DNA of 64,000 nucleotides from Planotetraspora mira. GTDB lineage: Bacteria; Actinomycetota; Actinomycetes; Streptosporangiales; Streptosporangiaceae. A program made the position numbers and the translations under genes. Of the stretch, positions 31,636 through 40,102 are shown piece by piece (the stretch's first letter is position 1; every line of letters begins with the position of its first letter). Below the pieces are notes generated by a model. The model had not been told where the DNA came from and searched no databases. It saw only the letters and a program-made list of their open reading frames with translations. The stretch covers positions 124,001-188,000 of the forward strand of contig NZ_BOOO01000008.1 in assembly GCF_016863275.1 (NCBI RefSeq), written 5' to 3'.

Positions 31636-32415
31636 TCAGCTGGTCCGGTAGCGGGTCGCGAGGTCAGGACTCTGGGCCTTGAAGGCCGCCAGGTCGGCCT
31701 CGAAGACGCTGTAGAGGAGCCCCGCGTTCTCGACACCGGGGGCGCAGACGACTTCGCCGAGTTCCAGTCCGCGCAGTCCGGCCGTGACGACGTCGTCGGC
31801 GGTCATCCGGGGGACGGCGCTCATGTCCAGGCCCTGGCGCTCATGGAATTCGGTGGCGACCACGCCGGGGCACAGGACCTCGACCTTGACGCCGGTGCCT
31901 TCGAGTTCTGCGCTCAGGCACTGGGACATGGCGACGAGGTGGGCCAGGGTTCCCGCATAGACGGCGCGGCGGGGCATCTGGGAGTGCGGGGCGGGGCCGC
32001 TGAACGCGATCATGCCGGCCACGTTGATGATGGCGCCTTGGCCGCGGTCCCGCATTCCCGCGACGGCGGCGCGGCTGATCATGGTGGGGGCGAGGACCTT
32101 GACGGTCACCAGTTCGCGGGCCTTGTCGGCGGGCAGGTCGGCGAGCGGCATGTAGTGGGCGACGCCCGCGTTGTTCACCAGCAGGGTCAGTGGTTCCCCC
32201 GCGCAGATCTCGGCGACGGTGTCGATGCCTTCGCCGGTGGACAGGTCGGCCGCGACGGTGCGGACCTCGACCTCGGGGTGGGCGGCGGCGAACTCTTCGA
32301 GTCGTTCCCGTCGGCGGCCCACGATCACGAGGTCGTAGCCGTCGGCGGCCAGGCGCTCGGCGAATGCCCTGCCGATTCCCGAGGTGGCGCCGGTGACAAG
32401 TGCGAGCCTGCTCAT
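31636..32415 (-). CDS. SDR-family protein lacking the usual catalytic Ser and Lys
   Basis: 259 residues. The NAD(P)-binding motif TGATSGIG and the NNAGVAH strand are intact, so a Rossmann fold that binds a nicotinamide cofactor is expected. In the catalytic region, however, the usual INVSS reads INVAG and the YxxxK motif reads YAGTL, so Ser and Lys are replaced while Tyr remains. Either this is a divergent subfamily or it is not an oxidoreductase. It is followed upstream, on the same strand, by a second SDR gene whose motifs are intact. Confidence 0.87.
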   Translation of the reverse strand: MSRLALVTGATSGIGRAFAERLAADGYDLVIVGRRRERLEEFAAAHPEVEVRTVAADLSTGEGIDTVAEICAGEPLTLLVNNAGVAHYMPLADLPADKARELVTVKVLAPTMISRAAVAGMRDRGQGAIINVAGMIAFSGPAPHSQMPRRAVYAGTLAHLVAMSQCLSAELEGTGVKVEVLCPGVVATEFHERQGLDMSAVPRMTADDVVTAGLRGLELGEVVCAPGVENAGLLYSVFEADLAAFKAQSPDLATRYRTS

Positions 32416-32501
32416 GAGCGGTATTCCTTTCGATTTCAGGCCGGGCCGCTCGTCCCCTCCGCGGAGACGAGCACCCCCGATTCGGTCGGCGTCAGCCCTG
32501 G

Positions 32502-33203
32502 CTACCAGGCGAGCTCGCCCGTCGTCTCCTGGAAGGTGCCGGTGGGGCCGTCCTTGCCGATGGACGCGAGGCGCACGATGACCTCGGCGCTCTCCTGAAC
32601 CGGACGCCCACCACCCCCGAAGGGGGCAGTGAGGTCGGTGGCGGTGTAGCCGGGCTCGACCGCGTTGAACTTGATATCCGGCAGCGCCTTGGCGTACTGG
32701 ACGGTGAGCATCGAGACGGCCGCCTTGGTCGCCCCATACACGACGAAGGCGTTGTGCGACTCCTGGCGCTCCGGGTTGGTGACCGCCCAGAATGAGCCGA
32801 GGCCGCTGGAGATGTTCACCACGACCGGGTTGTCGGACCTGCGCAGCAAAGGCAGCGCGGCCTGGGTGACGCGGACGACGCCGACGGCGTTGGTGTCGAA
32901 CTCCACAAGCGCGGTCGCGCCGGTGAGCCCGTCGACGCCGACGAAGCCGTCCCCGATGCCGGCGTTGTTGACGAGGACGTCGAGACGGCCGTCGCGTTCC
33001 TCGATCACCCGCATGGCGGCCTCCACCGACGCGTCGTCGGTGACATCGATCCGCAGGAAGCGCGCGCCGAGTTCGGCCGCGGCCGCCTCTCCTCGCGCGA
33101 TGCTACGCGCCTCGATGTAGACGGTGTGGCCCGCCGCGATGAGTCGGCGGGCGGTCTCGAAGCCCAGGCCCTTGTTCGCCCCGGTGATCAGTGTTGTTGT
33201 CAT
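32502..33203 (-). CDS. Short-chain dehydrogenase/reductase
   Basis: 233 residues with a full SDR set: TGANKGLGFE cofactor loop, DVLVNNAGIG, NISSGLGSF with the catalytic Ser, and YGATKAA with Tyr and Lys. It probably reduces a carbonyl using NADPH; substrate unknown. The ATG at 33203 is 102 bp from the divergent XRE regulator gene, a common arrangement in which the regulator controls the SDR. GTCCC and GGGAC (33242-33246, 33255-33259) form a weak inverted repeat between them. Confidence 0.9.
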   Translation of the reverse strand: MTTTLITGANKGLGFETARRLIAAGHTVYIEARSIARGEAAAAELGARFLRIDVTDDASVEAAMRVIEERDGRLDVLVNNAGIGDGFVGVDGLTGATALVEFDTNAVGVVRVTQAALPLLRRSDNPVVVNISSGLGSFWAVTNPERQESHNAFVVYGATKAAVSMLTVQYAKALPDIKFNAVEPGYTATDLTAPFGGGGRPVQESAEVIVRLASIGKDGPTGTFQETTGELAW

Positions 33204-33305
33204 GCCCCCAGGTTTCGGTGCGGCGGCGTGATCAGCCAGTCGTCCCGCCTTCCTGGGACTTCCGGTACCAGGCAGGTCAGGGGCCGACCGGGCACACTGG
33301 TGGGC

Positions 33306-34145
33306 ATGAGGGCGACGGAATTCGGACAGGCGGTGCGCCGCTGGCGCGACCGGGTCTCGCCTGAGACGGCCGGCCTGCCCGCCGGCGGACAGCGGCGCGC
33401 GGCAGGGCTGCGCCGCGAGGAGCTGGCTCTGCTGGCCGGGATCTCCGTCGACTATGTCACCCGCCTCGAACAGAGCCGGGCGACCAACCCGTCGGCTCAT
33501 GTCGTGGAGGCCCTGGCCCGGGCGCTGCGCCTGTCGGGAGACGAGCGCGCGTACCTGTTCCGGCTGGCCGGGCTCGTGCCGCCGGGACCCGAAACAGTGC
33601 CCGCGTACATCACCCCGAGCGTCCAGCGAATGCTGGACAGACTGGCCGGCATTCCCGTCGGGATCTACGACGCGTCCTGGACGCTGCTCATGGCCAACCC
33701 GCCGTACGCGGCGCTGATGGGCGATCCGTCCGGGTGGCGCGGCAACGAACGCAACGCCGTGTGGCGCAACTTCCTCGGCCCGGGCAGCCGGGTCCGTCAC
33801 ACACCGCACGAACAGCGCGCCTTCGAGGCCGCGGTGGTCGCCGACCTGCGCGTGACCGCCGGCCGGTATCCCGCCGACCAGCGACTGCGGCGCCTGGTCG
33901 CACAGTTGCGCACGAACAGTGAGCGGTTCGCCGAGCTGTGGGACGCGGGCGTCGTCGGCGAGCAGCAGGCCGCACGCAAGACCATCGAGCACCCGCAGGT
34001 GGGCCCTCTGACGCTGGACTGTGACGTGCTCAGCGTCGCAGGCAGCGACCTGCGGATCATGATCTACACGGCCGAACCCGGCACCCAGGACGCGGAGCGC
34101 CTGGCCCTCCTGTCCGTAGTTGGGACACAGTCACTCGTCGGATGA
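33306..34145 (+). CDS. XRE-family regulator with MmyB-like ligand domain
   Basis: 279 residues. The N-terminal helix-turn-helix includes LRREELALLAGISVDYVTRL. The C-terminal MmyB-like domain, typical of actinobacteria, includes GIYDASWTLLMANPPYAALM and IEHPQVGPLTLDCDVL. The domain is thought to bind a small hydrophobic ligand. A CACACT hexamer seven bases before the ATG at 33306 and no ribosome site suggest a leaderless mRNA. It is divergent from the SDR gene, its likely target. Confidence 0.9.
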   Translation: MRATEFGQAVRRWRDRVSPETAGLPAGGQRRAAGLRREELALLAGISVDYVTRLEQSRATNPSAHVVEALARALRLSGDERAYLFRLAGLVPPGPETVPAYITPSVQRMLDRLAGIPVGIYDASWTLLMANPPYAALMGDPSGWRGNERNAVWRNFLGPGSRVRHTPHEQRAFEAAVVADLRVTAGRYPADQRLRRLVAQLRTNSERFAELWDAGVVGEQQAARKTIEHPQVGPLTLDCDVLSVAGSDLRIMIYTAEPGTQDAERLALLSVVGTQSLVG

Positions 34146-34161
34146 GCCCCCGCCCGCGTCC

Positions 34162-35184
34162 TCACGTGGTCGTGGCGGGATTCGGGTCGATGAACGCCGA
34201 GCCGAAGACCCACGGAGAGGTCTGGGCGATGAAGTCGGCCGGGAATCCGAGTGTGAAGCCGGTGGCCTCCTCCAGGCGGGCGACGGCTTCCGGCGGAAGG
34301 GAGAGGTCGGCGGCGGCGAGGTTGTCGCGGAGCTGGTCGGCACTGCGTGCCCCGACGATGGGATGGACGGCGCGGGAGCGGCTCATCGTCCAGGCGATCG
34401 CCACCTGTGAGGGCGTGGCGCCGAGGTCGTCGGCGACCTCCTGCACGACCCGGGCGACGGCGTGATCGCGAGCCGAGAGCGACTCGGCGTTCAGCCGGCC
34501 ACCGGATGCGGTCTCCGGGCGGGTGTACTTGCCGGACAACACCCCACCGCCCAGCGGGCTCCACGCGGTGACGCCCAGCCCGAGGGACTCGGCCATCGGC
34601 AGCAACTCACGTTCGATGTCCCGCTGCAGCAGGCTGTAGGGGACCTGGAGGCCGATGAACGGACTCCAGCCGTGCCACTGCGCCAGCGTGTTGGCGCGGG
34701 ACACGACCCAGGCGGGGGCGTCGGAGATGCCCACGTACAGCACCTTGCCCGCCTGGACGGCGTCGTCCAGCGCCCGCATGGTCTCCTCGATCGGCGTTTC
34801 ACGGTCCCACATGTGCACCCAGTACAGGTCCAGGTAGTCCGTGCGCAGCCGGCGCAGGCTGGTCTCCAGCGACGCCCGCAGATTCTTGCGGTGATTCCCG
34901 GCCGCGTTGGGGTCGGCGCGGTCGCGGGACACGGTGTACTTCGTGCCGAGGACGAACGACTCCCGCCGGCCGTCCAGCAGCTCTCCGAGGATCTGCTCGC
35001 TGGCTCCGTCGCGGTAGTTGATGGCGGTGTCGATCATGTTGCCGCCGGCCTCGGCGTACTGGTCCAGCATCTTGCGGCACTCCGGCAGCGGCGCGCCGAC
35101 TCCGCCCTGCTCGCCGAAGGTCATCGCGCCCAGGATCAGATCGGACACACGCAGGCCGCTCGCGCCCAAAGTCCGATACCTCAT
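34162..35184 (-). CDS. Aldo/keto reductase
   Basis: 340 residues with AKR signatures: MRYRTLGASGLRVSDLILG, MIDTAINYRDGASEQILGE with catalytic Asp and Tyr, Lys in LGTKYTVSR, and the catalytic His in YWVHMWDRE. It reduces aldehydes or ketones with NADPH. Its ATG overlaps the stop of the short VOC gene by 4 nt, so the two form an operon read away from the TetR gene. Confidence 0.93.
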   Translation of the reverse strand: MRYRTLGASGLRVSDLILGAMTFGEQGGVGAPLPECRKMLDQYAEAGGNMIDTAINYRDGASEQILGELLDGRRESFVLGTKYTVSRDRADPNAAGNHRKNLRASLETSLRRLRTDYLDLYWVHMWDRETPIEETMRALDDAVQAGKVLYVGISDAPAWVVSRANTLAQWHGWSPFIGLQVPYSLLQRDIERELLPMAESLGLGVTAWSPLGGGVLSGKYTRPETASGGRLNAESLSARDHAVARVVQEVADDLGATPSQVAIAWTMSRSRAVHPIVGARSADQLRDNLAAADLSLPPEAVARLEEATGFTLGFPADFIAQTSPWVFGSAFIDPNPATTT

Positions 35185-35447
35185 GCCGTCACCGATCCGG
35201 TGAACAGCTCCGCGGCCCGGGAGACGATCTCATCGTGCGACACGTCCCGCACGTGCTCGTCCAATGCCCAGCGGTGCCCGAACGGATCTAACAGCTGGCC
35301 TGTGCGGTCACCCCAGAAGGCGTCATGCACCGGCTCGAAGACCGAGGCTCCCGCCCCCAGTGCCCGCGCCCAGGCGGCGGCTTCGGTGTACCAGGTGGCG
35401 GCCTGGTCGGGGTCGGTGACGACCAAGTGGATCGCTATCTGCGTCAT
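35181..35447 (-). CDS. Short VOC-family protein with apparent internal deletion
   Basis: About 88 residues. The start, QIAIHLVVTDPDQAATWYTE, and the end, HDAFWGDRTGQLLDPFGHRW with HVRDVSHDEIV, match PhnB-like VOC proteins, normally 120-150 residues. The roughly 50 central residues are missing: the sequence passes from WYTEAAA straight to WARALGAGASV with the frame kept. It may therefore be a non-functional relic or a half-module. In-frame ATGs at 35447, 35453 and 35459 are all possible starts. It is coupled to the AKR gene. Confidence 0.7.
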   Translation of the reverse strand: MTQIAIHLVVTDPDQAATWYTEAAAWARALGAGASVFEPVHDAFWGDRTGQLLDPFGHRWALDEHVRDVSHDEIVSRAAELFTGSVTA

Positions 35448-35479
35448 GACCATGACCATACACACTGTCCGGATAGCGC

Positions 35480-35513
35480 GTCCATACGATATGTCCATAT
35501 AGCTTGTCGTATG
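35480..35513. promoter_or_regulatory. Nested inverted repeats between TetR and VOC-AKR genes, candidate TetR operator
   Basis: An AT-rich patch in GC-rich DNA. CATACGA at 35483-35489 and TCGTATG at 35507-35513 form outer arms. Within them ATATGTCCATAT (35489-35500) is an inverted repeat with a 2-nt centre. GTCCATA also occurs directly at 35480 and 35493. The position over the shared divergent promoter suits autoregulation by TetR and control of the VOC-AKR operon. Confidence 0.6.
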
Positions 35514-35522
35514 CTGAGGCGC

Positions 35523-36233
35523 ATGCCCGCCAAGCCTTCCGCACGCACTGCCCGCCGATCCGGTGCGGCGCCCGCATCGGCCGAGCTGCGGGAGCGGATA
35601 CTCTCCGCGACGCGCGAACTGCTGCAGGAGAGCCGCTTCGACACCCTCAGCGTGGCCGACATCCTGACCGCCGCAGAGGTGTCCCGGGCCAGCTTCTACT
35701 TCTACTTCCCGAGCAAGCAGGCCGTGCTCGGCGAGCTCGTGCGCGAAGCGGTGACACAGGGGCAGGAGGCGGCACAACCCTGGATCGACGGACGGCAGGA
35801 CCCGGTCGCCGCCCTCCGCGCCGGCGTGCGGGAGGGCGCCCGTCTGTGGAGCGCCAACGCGGGCGTTCTCATGGCGATCGTAGAGAGCTGGGGTTCGGAC
35901 GAGGATCTGCGAGCTCTGTGGCTCGAGCAGATGGACCTGTTCACCGACGCCGCCGTGGCGCGCATCCGATCCGACCCGCACGTCCTCCGACGACTCGGCG
36001 ACGCGGACGTGCGCGCCGTCGCCGCCTCACTGACCTGGATGGGCGAACGGCTCTACTACCTCGCCGCAGCCGGGGTGCCGCCCTTCGACGATGAGGAGAC
36101 CCTCGTCGAGGTCCTCACCGACGCGTGGACGTCGATCCTCTACGGCCGGCGCGACCCCGCACAGTTGTCGGAGGCCCGGCCTACTGTGGGTGACGACACA
36201 GGATCCGCGACGAGAGACAGAAGGTCCTCATGA
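35523..36233 (+). CDS. TetR-family transcriptional regulator
   Basis: 236 residues. The N-terminal TetR helix-turn-helix spans LSVADILTAAEVSRASFYFY and FPSKQAVLGELV. The C-terminal ligand domain is helical, ending DAWTSILYGRRDP. ATGs at 35511 and 35523 are in frame; the first lies inside the operator arm, so I chose the second. Its stop overlaps the isochorismatase ATG by 4 nt, so regulator and hydrolase are co-transcribed and the VOC-AKR operon runs divergently. Confidence 0.9.
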   Translation: MPAKPSARTARRSGAAPASAELRERILSATRELLQESRFDTLSVADILTAAEVSRASFYFYFPSKQAVLGELVREAVTQGQEAAQPWIDGRQDPVAALRAGVREGARLWSANAGVLMAIVESWGSDEDLRALWLEQMDLFTDAAVARIRSDPHVLRRLGDADVRAVAASLTWMGERLYYLAAAGVPPFDDEETLVEVLTDAWTSILYGRRDPAQLSEARPTVGDDTGSATRDRRSS

Positions 36234-36796
36234 CGACCCTGCCCGATCGGCCGAACACCGCACTGCTCGTCATCGACGTCCAGAACGGGGTGATGGCCGG
36301 CGCCCACGACCGAGACGGCGTGATCGCGAACGTCAACACCCTGGTGGACAAGGCTCGCGCCGAGGATGTGCCCGTGGTCTGGGTGCAGCACTCAGACGAC
36401 CAGCTCAAGCGGGACAGTGAGAGCTGGCAGTACGTGGCGGAACTGGTCCGCCTCGATTCGGAGCCCCTCGTCCACAAGACCTACGGCGACTCGTTCGAGG
36501 GCACCGACCTGGAGGCGCTGCTCGCCGAGCGCGGGGTGGGCCGGCTCGTCGTCACAGGCGCCCAGACCGACGCGTGCATCCGCTCGACTCTCCACGGGGC
36601 GTTCGTTCGCGGGTACGACGTGACGCTGGTCGGCGACGCGCACTCGACCGAGGACCTCAGCGCGTACGGCGCGCCGCCCCCGGACCAGGTGATCGCGCAC
36701 ACCAATCTCTACTGGCAGTGGCAGAGCGCACCCGGACGACGCGGGGGGACCGTCGACACGGCGGAGGTCACCTTCGCGGCGGGCGACGCGGGCTGA
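36230..36796 (+). CDS. Isochorismatase-family cysteine hydrolase
   Basis: 188 residues with the expected triad: Asp16 in LLVIDVQNG, Lys near 83 in LVHKTYGDSF and Cys near 115 in GAQTDACIRST, with the cis-peptide region GAQTD. Family members hydrolyse isochorismate, nicotinamide or other amides; the gene neighbourhood does not fix the substrate. It is translationally coupled to the TetR gene, suggesting that TetR responds to a related compound. Confidence 0.9.
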   Translation: MTTLPDRPNTALLVIDVQNGVMAGAHDRDGVIANVNTLVDKARAEDVPVVWVQHSDDQLKRDSESWQYVAELVRLDSEPLVHKTYGDSFEGTDLEALLAERGVGRLVVTGAQTDACIRSTLHGAFVRGYDVTLVGDAHSTEDLSAYGAPPPDQVIAHTNLYWQWQSAPGRRGGTVDTAEVTFAAGDAG

Positions 36797-36800
36797 GCCC

Positions 36801-36830
36801 GGGCGGCCGCCGCGAGTGCCGCGGTCGCCC
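36801..36830. terminator. Hairpin between isochorismatase and GNAT genes
   Basis: GGGCGGCCGC at 36801-36810 pairs with GCGGTCGCCC at 36821-36830, 10 bp with one G-U pair and a 10-nt loop. It begins 5 nt after the isochorismatase stop and faces a convergent gene. Confidence 0.6.
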
Positions 36831-36901
36831 CAGGTGAGAGGCCGGTGCGCCCGCAATCCACTCGATCCACTCGAGAAGAACGACGTCTCGGCGTGGACGG
36901 A

Positions 36902-37738
36902 TCACGAGTCGGGGCCGGCTTCGGCGATCAGCGCGGTGCCGACGGAGCGGAAGCCGAGCCGTTCGTAGATCCTTGCCACGTCCGCGTCACCCGCGGAGAG
37001 GAACACCGTGGTGACCCCTCGCGAGTGGGCGTCGGCGGCCAGAGCGGCGGTGACCGCGGACGCCAGGCCCCGGCGGCGCGCGGAGGGCAGGGTGCCGACA
37101 CCGACGATCTCACTGACCTCCCCGACCGGTTGATGCCGGCCCGAGCACAGCGCGACGCCGTCGGCCGTCGTCGACACGGCGACGACGGTCAGCCCGGCGC
37201 GCATGCGTTTCCTGACGGCCTCCACGGGCTCGTCGCCGCTCTCGGCGACCTTCGCCGCCAGTTCGGCGACACCGGCCGGGCCGACGCCCGTGCCGGGGTC
37301 GGCGAACGCCAGGTGCACCAGCGCCAGAGCGGAGGGCAGAGCCGGATCGTTCACGTCGAGCACCCGCGCCCCGCCGTTCGCGGCCGCCGGCCCGCCAGGG
37401 CCGAGAACCATCAGCGGGTGCTCATGCACCTCGAGCCCCGACGCCTCCACCGCCGCCCGAAGGCCGGGCGTGGTCTCGGCGACCCATTCGAAACTCTCCG
37501 GGATCCCCAGCTGCCGCTGACGTTCCCGCACGCGCAGCACATCGTCGAGACCGGCCGCGCCGGCCCGGCCACGGGTCGGGCGAGCGTAATACGGGAAGCC
37601 TTCGCCTTCGCGCACGAACAGGGTCAGGGGCCCGAACTCCTCCGCCCGCGCCGCAGATCGGGGAACCGCGTCGTAGTAGCACTCGAGCCGGTCCAACAGG
37701 TCCCGATGATCAATATCCTCCACAGTCACGGGGAGCAC
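36902..37738 (-). CDS. GNAT-family N-acetyltransferase
   Basis: 278 residues. The C-terminal GNAT core has the acetyl-CoA loop VGVGTLPSARRRGLASAV and the final strand IYERLGFRSVGTAL. The N-terminal ~120 residues form a separate domain seen in many actinobacterial GNATs. The acceptor is unknown. The start is a GTG at 37738 without a clear ribosome site; another GTG lies at 37729. Confidence 0.85.
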   Translation of the reverse strand: MLPVTVEDIDHRDLLDRLECYYDAVPRSAARAEEFGPLTLFVREGEGFPYYARPTRGRAGAAGLDDVLRVRERQRQLGIPESFEWVAETTPGLRAAVEASGLEVHEHPLMVLGPGGPAAANGGARVLDVNDPALPSALALVHLAFADPGTGVGPAGVAELAAKVAESGDEPVEAVRKRMRAGLTVVAVSTTADGVALCSGRHQPVGEVSEIVGVGTLPSARRRGLASAVTAALAADAHSRGVTTVFLSAGDADVARIYERLGFRSVGTALIAEAGPDS

Positions 37739-37865
37739 TCAACCAGACGCGACGCCGCCGCGACCACTCGGTTTCTCGCCGCGCCGCCGCTCAGGCGGCT
37801 CGTGGCCCCGGGCCGACGAACTTTCCTCGTCGCGCTCCCCAGATACGTGCGCGGGTGCGGCCGGT

Positions 37866-38642
37866 TCAGCCGGTGAAGAACGCCGTCAGCGCGGGGGCGA
37901 TGGCGGTGGGGTCGACGTTGTGCGGCTGACCGTCCAGGGTGTGGCGTCGCGCGCCGGGCAGCGTGGCGGCGACGGCCTCGGCGGCGACGGTCAGCCACGG
38001 GGTGGTGCCTCCGTCGATGACCACGGTGGGGACGGTGACCGTCGCGATCCGGTCGGCGGGCAGGGAGAAGTCACCGGTGATCGCGGCGTCGTAGACGAGG
38101 GTGTGCGCGATGGCCTCCATGGCCGACCGGCCGGGCATGGCGCGCATGGGCGCGACGAACTCCTCGGGAATGCCGACGGCGGCGATGAAGAACAGGTCGA
38201 GCATGTCGCCCCTGCGGTCCTCGTCCAGAAGGCGAGCTAGCCGGTCCGCGTAATCGGCGGGGACGGCCGGGCGGCTTCCGGGAAGGATGTACGGGGGCTC
38301 CCAGACGGCGAGCCCGGTGATGGACAGACCGCGCGCCGCGGCTTCCAGGGCGATGATGCCGCCGCCGGACGTGCCGTAGACCAGCGCCGATCCGCCCGCT
38401 TCGGTGATGAGCGCCTGGATGTCCTCGTACTCCCGGTCGACGGCGTACGGGGTGGTGTCGCCGCTGTCCCCGCGGCCGCGGCGGTCGTAGTTGTACACGG
38501 TGAAGTGCTCGGACAGCAGGTCGGCCAGGGTCGCGTTGGCCGAGCGGTCGGTCGGGCCCCCACCGATCAGAATGAGCGCGGGCCCGTGACCGAGCCGGTC
38601 GAACGCGATCGGGGTGCCGTCCGCCGAGATGACCTTGTTCAT
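37866..38642 (-). CDS. Alpha/beta-hydrolase
   Basis: 258 residues. Oxyanion loop GGGPTDRSA, nucleophile elbow YGTSGGG, acid Asp in VVIDGGTTPW and a terminal His in GQPHNVDP give a plausible triad. It belongs to small soluble hydrolases of unknown substrate. GGAGAG lies about 6 nt before the ATG at 38642. The 208 bp up to the next gene contain no convincing coding region. Confidence 0.87.
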   Translation of the reverse strand: MNKVISADGTPIAFDRLGHGPALILIGGGPTDRSANATLADLLSEHFTVYNYDRRGRGDSGDTTPYAVDREYEDIQALITEAGGSALVYGTSGGGIIALEAAARGLSITGLAVWEPPYILPGSRPAVPADYADRLARLLDEDRRGDMLDLFFIAAVGIPEEFVAPMRAMPGRSAMEAIAHTLVYDAAITGDFSLPADRIATVTVPTVVIDGGTTPWLTVAAEAVAATLPGARRHTLDGQPHNVDPTAIAPALTAFFTG

Positions 38643-38850
38643 GATTCTCTCCTGGTCTTCACGCCCGCCTCGCGGCCGGGCTCGTTGTGCCTTCGACCAC
38701 GCCTCGATCGGCGAACGGCCGTTTCGACACTCCGGACTGATTTTTTCGAGAGATTCTCCGATGAACTTCTGAGTGGGCTCCCCCGCCCTCTTGATCATCT
38801 CCTGGAGCTCGTGCGAAGACGCGGCGGCCCCGGACGTGGTGGGGCTCTCC

Positions 38851-39075
38851 TCAGATCTCCTGGGCCGCGAAAAGTTCCAGGTGGGCGCACCGCGGGCATC
38901 GGTAGGCGTCGACCTGCCACCGCTGGCGGCCTATTCTCTTGGCGCCCCCGAACGGGCCTCGTTCGAGGGCGCCCGCGATCCAGCGCAGGTATCCCTGCGA
39001 GCTCTGACCGGCGTCTTCGACGAAGCCCGGTTCCAGACCGACCTCACCGCATTGTGTGCACTTGAAGTCATTCAC
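38851..39075 (-). CDS. Small zinc-ribbon protein
   Basis: 74 residues from a GTG at 39075. CTQCG near the start and CPRCAHLEL near the end give a four-cysteine zinc site across the whole protein, with basic GGAKRIGRQRW between them. Function is unknown. It lies 42 bp after the downstream end of an alpha/beta-hydrolase gene on the same strand, possibly in one transcript. Confidence 0.75.
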   Translation of the reverse strand: MNDFKCTQCGEVGLEPGFVEDAGQSSQGYLRWIAGALERGPFGGAKRIGRQRWQVDAYRCPRCAHLELFAAQEI

Positions 39076-39117
39076 CTTGGGGAGCCTAATCGCCTGCCGC
39101 GCCGCGGTCGCCGGCCA

Positions 39118-40008
39118 TCAGGGCGCACTCGCCATCACCTCGTGCAGCTTGGCGGCGAACGTCTCGGGCAGCGCGCCGAAGCCGCCGTGGTCGCCGGGGA
39201 AGGGCACGGGCGTCGTCCCCAGCCGTTCGGCCACCGCGGCCGCGGCCCGGTTGGGCGGCTCGCCCTCCGACGCCTCGCCCATCGCGGCCACCACCCGCAC
39301 CCGCGACGTCCGGAGAGTGGCCAGGTCGGGGACGTACCTGGAGAACGGCGGCACCTCGTAGCCGATGAAGAACTCCATGTTCCGCCCCAGACGCGCCATC
39401 ATCTCCAACGTCTCCGGGTCCGGCTCCCCCTGCGGGGCCTCCTCGCCGCCGGGGATCCGGCGTTCCTCGCCGGAGGACTCCTCCGCCGGCTCGCCTCCGC
39501 TCATCCGCAACCCGGCGGCGAGGGCCTGATTGGCGGCTCCGGCACCCTCCTTGAGGAAGGCGTCCTCCACCTCCTGCACGACGGCGCGCCAATGGTCACG
39601 GTCGGGCAGCAGATCGAACAGGGGCGGCTCGTGGGCGACCAGCAGGCGCACCTGCGCAGGATGACGGACGGCCAGTTCCAGGCCGATCATCGCGCCTGAG
39701 CTGTTGCCGAACACGTATGCTGGCGCGTCCGCCGTGACGCCCACGGCCTTCAGGACGCGGTGCGCGTCGTCGCCGTGGACCTCGATGCTCTGGTGCTCGG
39801 GCGGCCCGTCCAGCGGGCTGCGCGAGTTGCCGCGCCGGTCGTAGGTCACCACCGTGTACCGGTCGGCCAGGCGGTCGGCGAGGCCGGCGTACCCGGCGGC
39901 GTCGTAGACCCCGCCGCAGATCAACAACGGGACCGGGCCGGAGCCCCGGACCTCGTAGTAGAGGGTCGCGCCTGGAACCCTCAGCATGTCCGTCTTCGTG
40001 GCTGCCAC
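39118..40008 (-). CDS. Alpha/beta-hydrolase
   Basis: 296 residues. The fold shows LLICGGVYDAAGYAGLADRL, YDRRGNSRSPLDGP, nucleophile elbow FGNSSGAM and a terminal His in FPGDHGGFGALPE. A charged insertion between the lid helices (GEPAEESSGEERRIPGGEEA) is unusual. AAGGAG stands 7 nt before the GTG at 40008; an upstream ATG would add an arginine-rich tail. It is the second hydrolase of this type within 2 kb. Confidence 0.87.
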   Translation of the reverse strand: MAATKTDMLRVPGATLYYEVRGSGPVPLLICGGVYDAAGYAGLADRLADRYTVVTYDRRGNSRSPLDGPPEHQSIEVHGDDAHRVLKAVGVTADAPAYVFGNSSGAMIGLELAVRHPAQVRLLVAHEPPLFDLLPDRDHWRAVVQEVEDAFLKEGAGAANQALAAGLRMSGGEPAEESSGEERRIPGGEEAPQGEPDPETLEMMARLGRNMEFFIGYEVPPFSRYVPDLATLRTSRVRVVAAMGEASEGEPPNRAAAAVAERLGTTPVPFPGDHGGFGALPETFAAKLHEVMASAP

Positions 40009-40027
40009 GGTCGTTCTCCTTCGGAAC

Positions 40028-40102
40028 TCAGCGGGTCTCGGCAACACGGAACGTGGGCGACCCTCTCCGCGGTCTTCCCAGCGTGAAGAACACCTTGCTC
40101 AT
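40028..40102 (-). pseudogene. 24-codon reading frame, possible remnant of a RibD/DHFR-like gene
   Basis: A GGGGAG ribosome site precedes an ATG at 40102 that opens MSKVFFTLGR. This matches the usual N-terminus of RibD C-terminal/DHFR-like proteins, but the family part ends after ten residues and the frame stops at 40028. It may be the edge of a deleted gene or a short leader ahead of the hydrolase gene, whose GTG is 20 bp downstream. The rest of 40103-40316 shows nothing convincing. Confidence 0.3.

Noticed and set aside
38643-38850. N-terminal extension of the alpha/beta-hydrolase at 37866
   Set aside because: The extension lacks hydrolase homology, and GGAGAG directly precedes the ATG at 38642.
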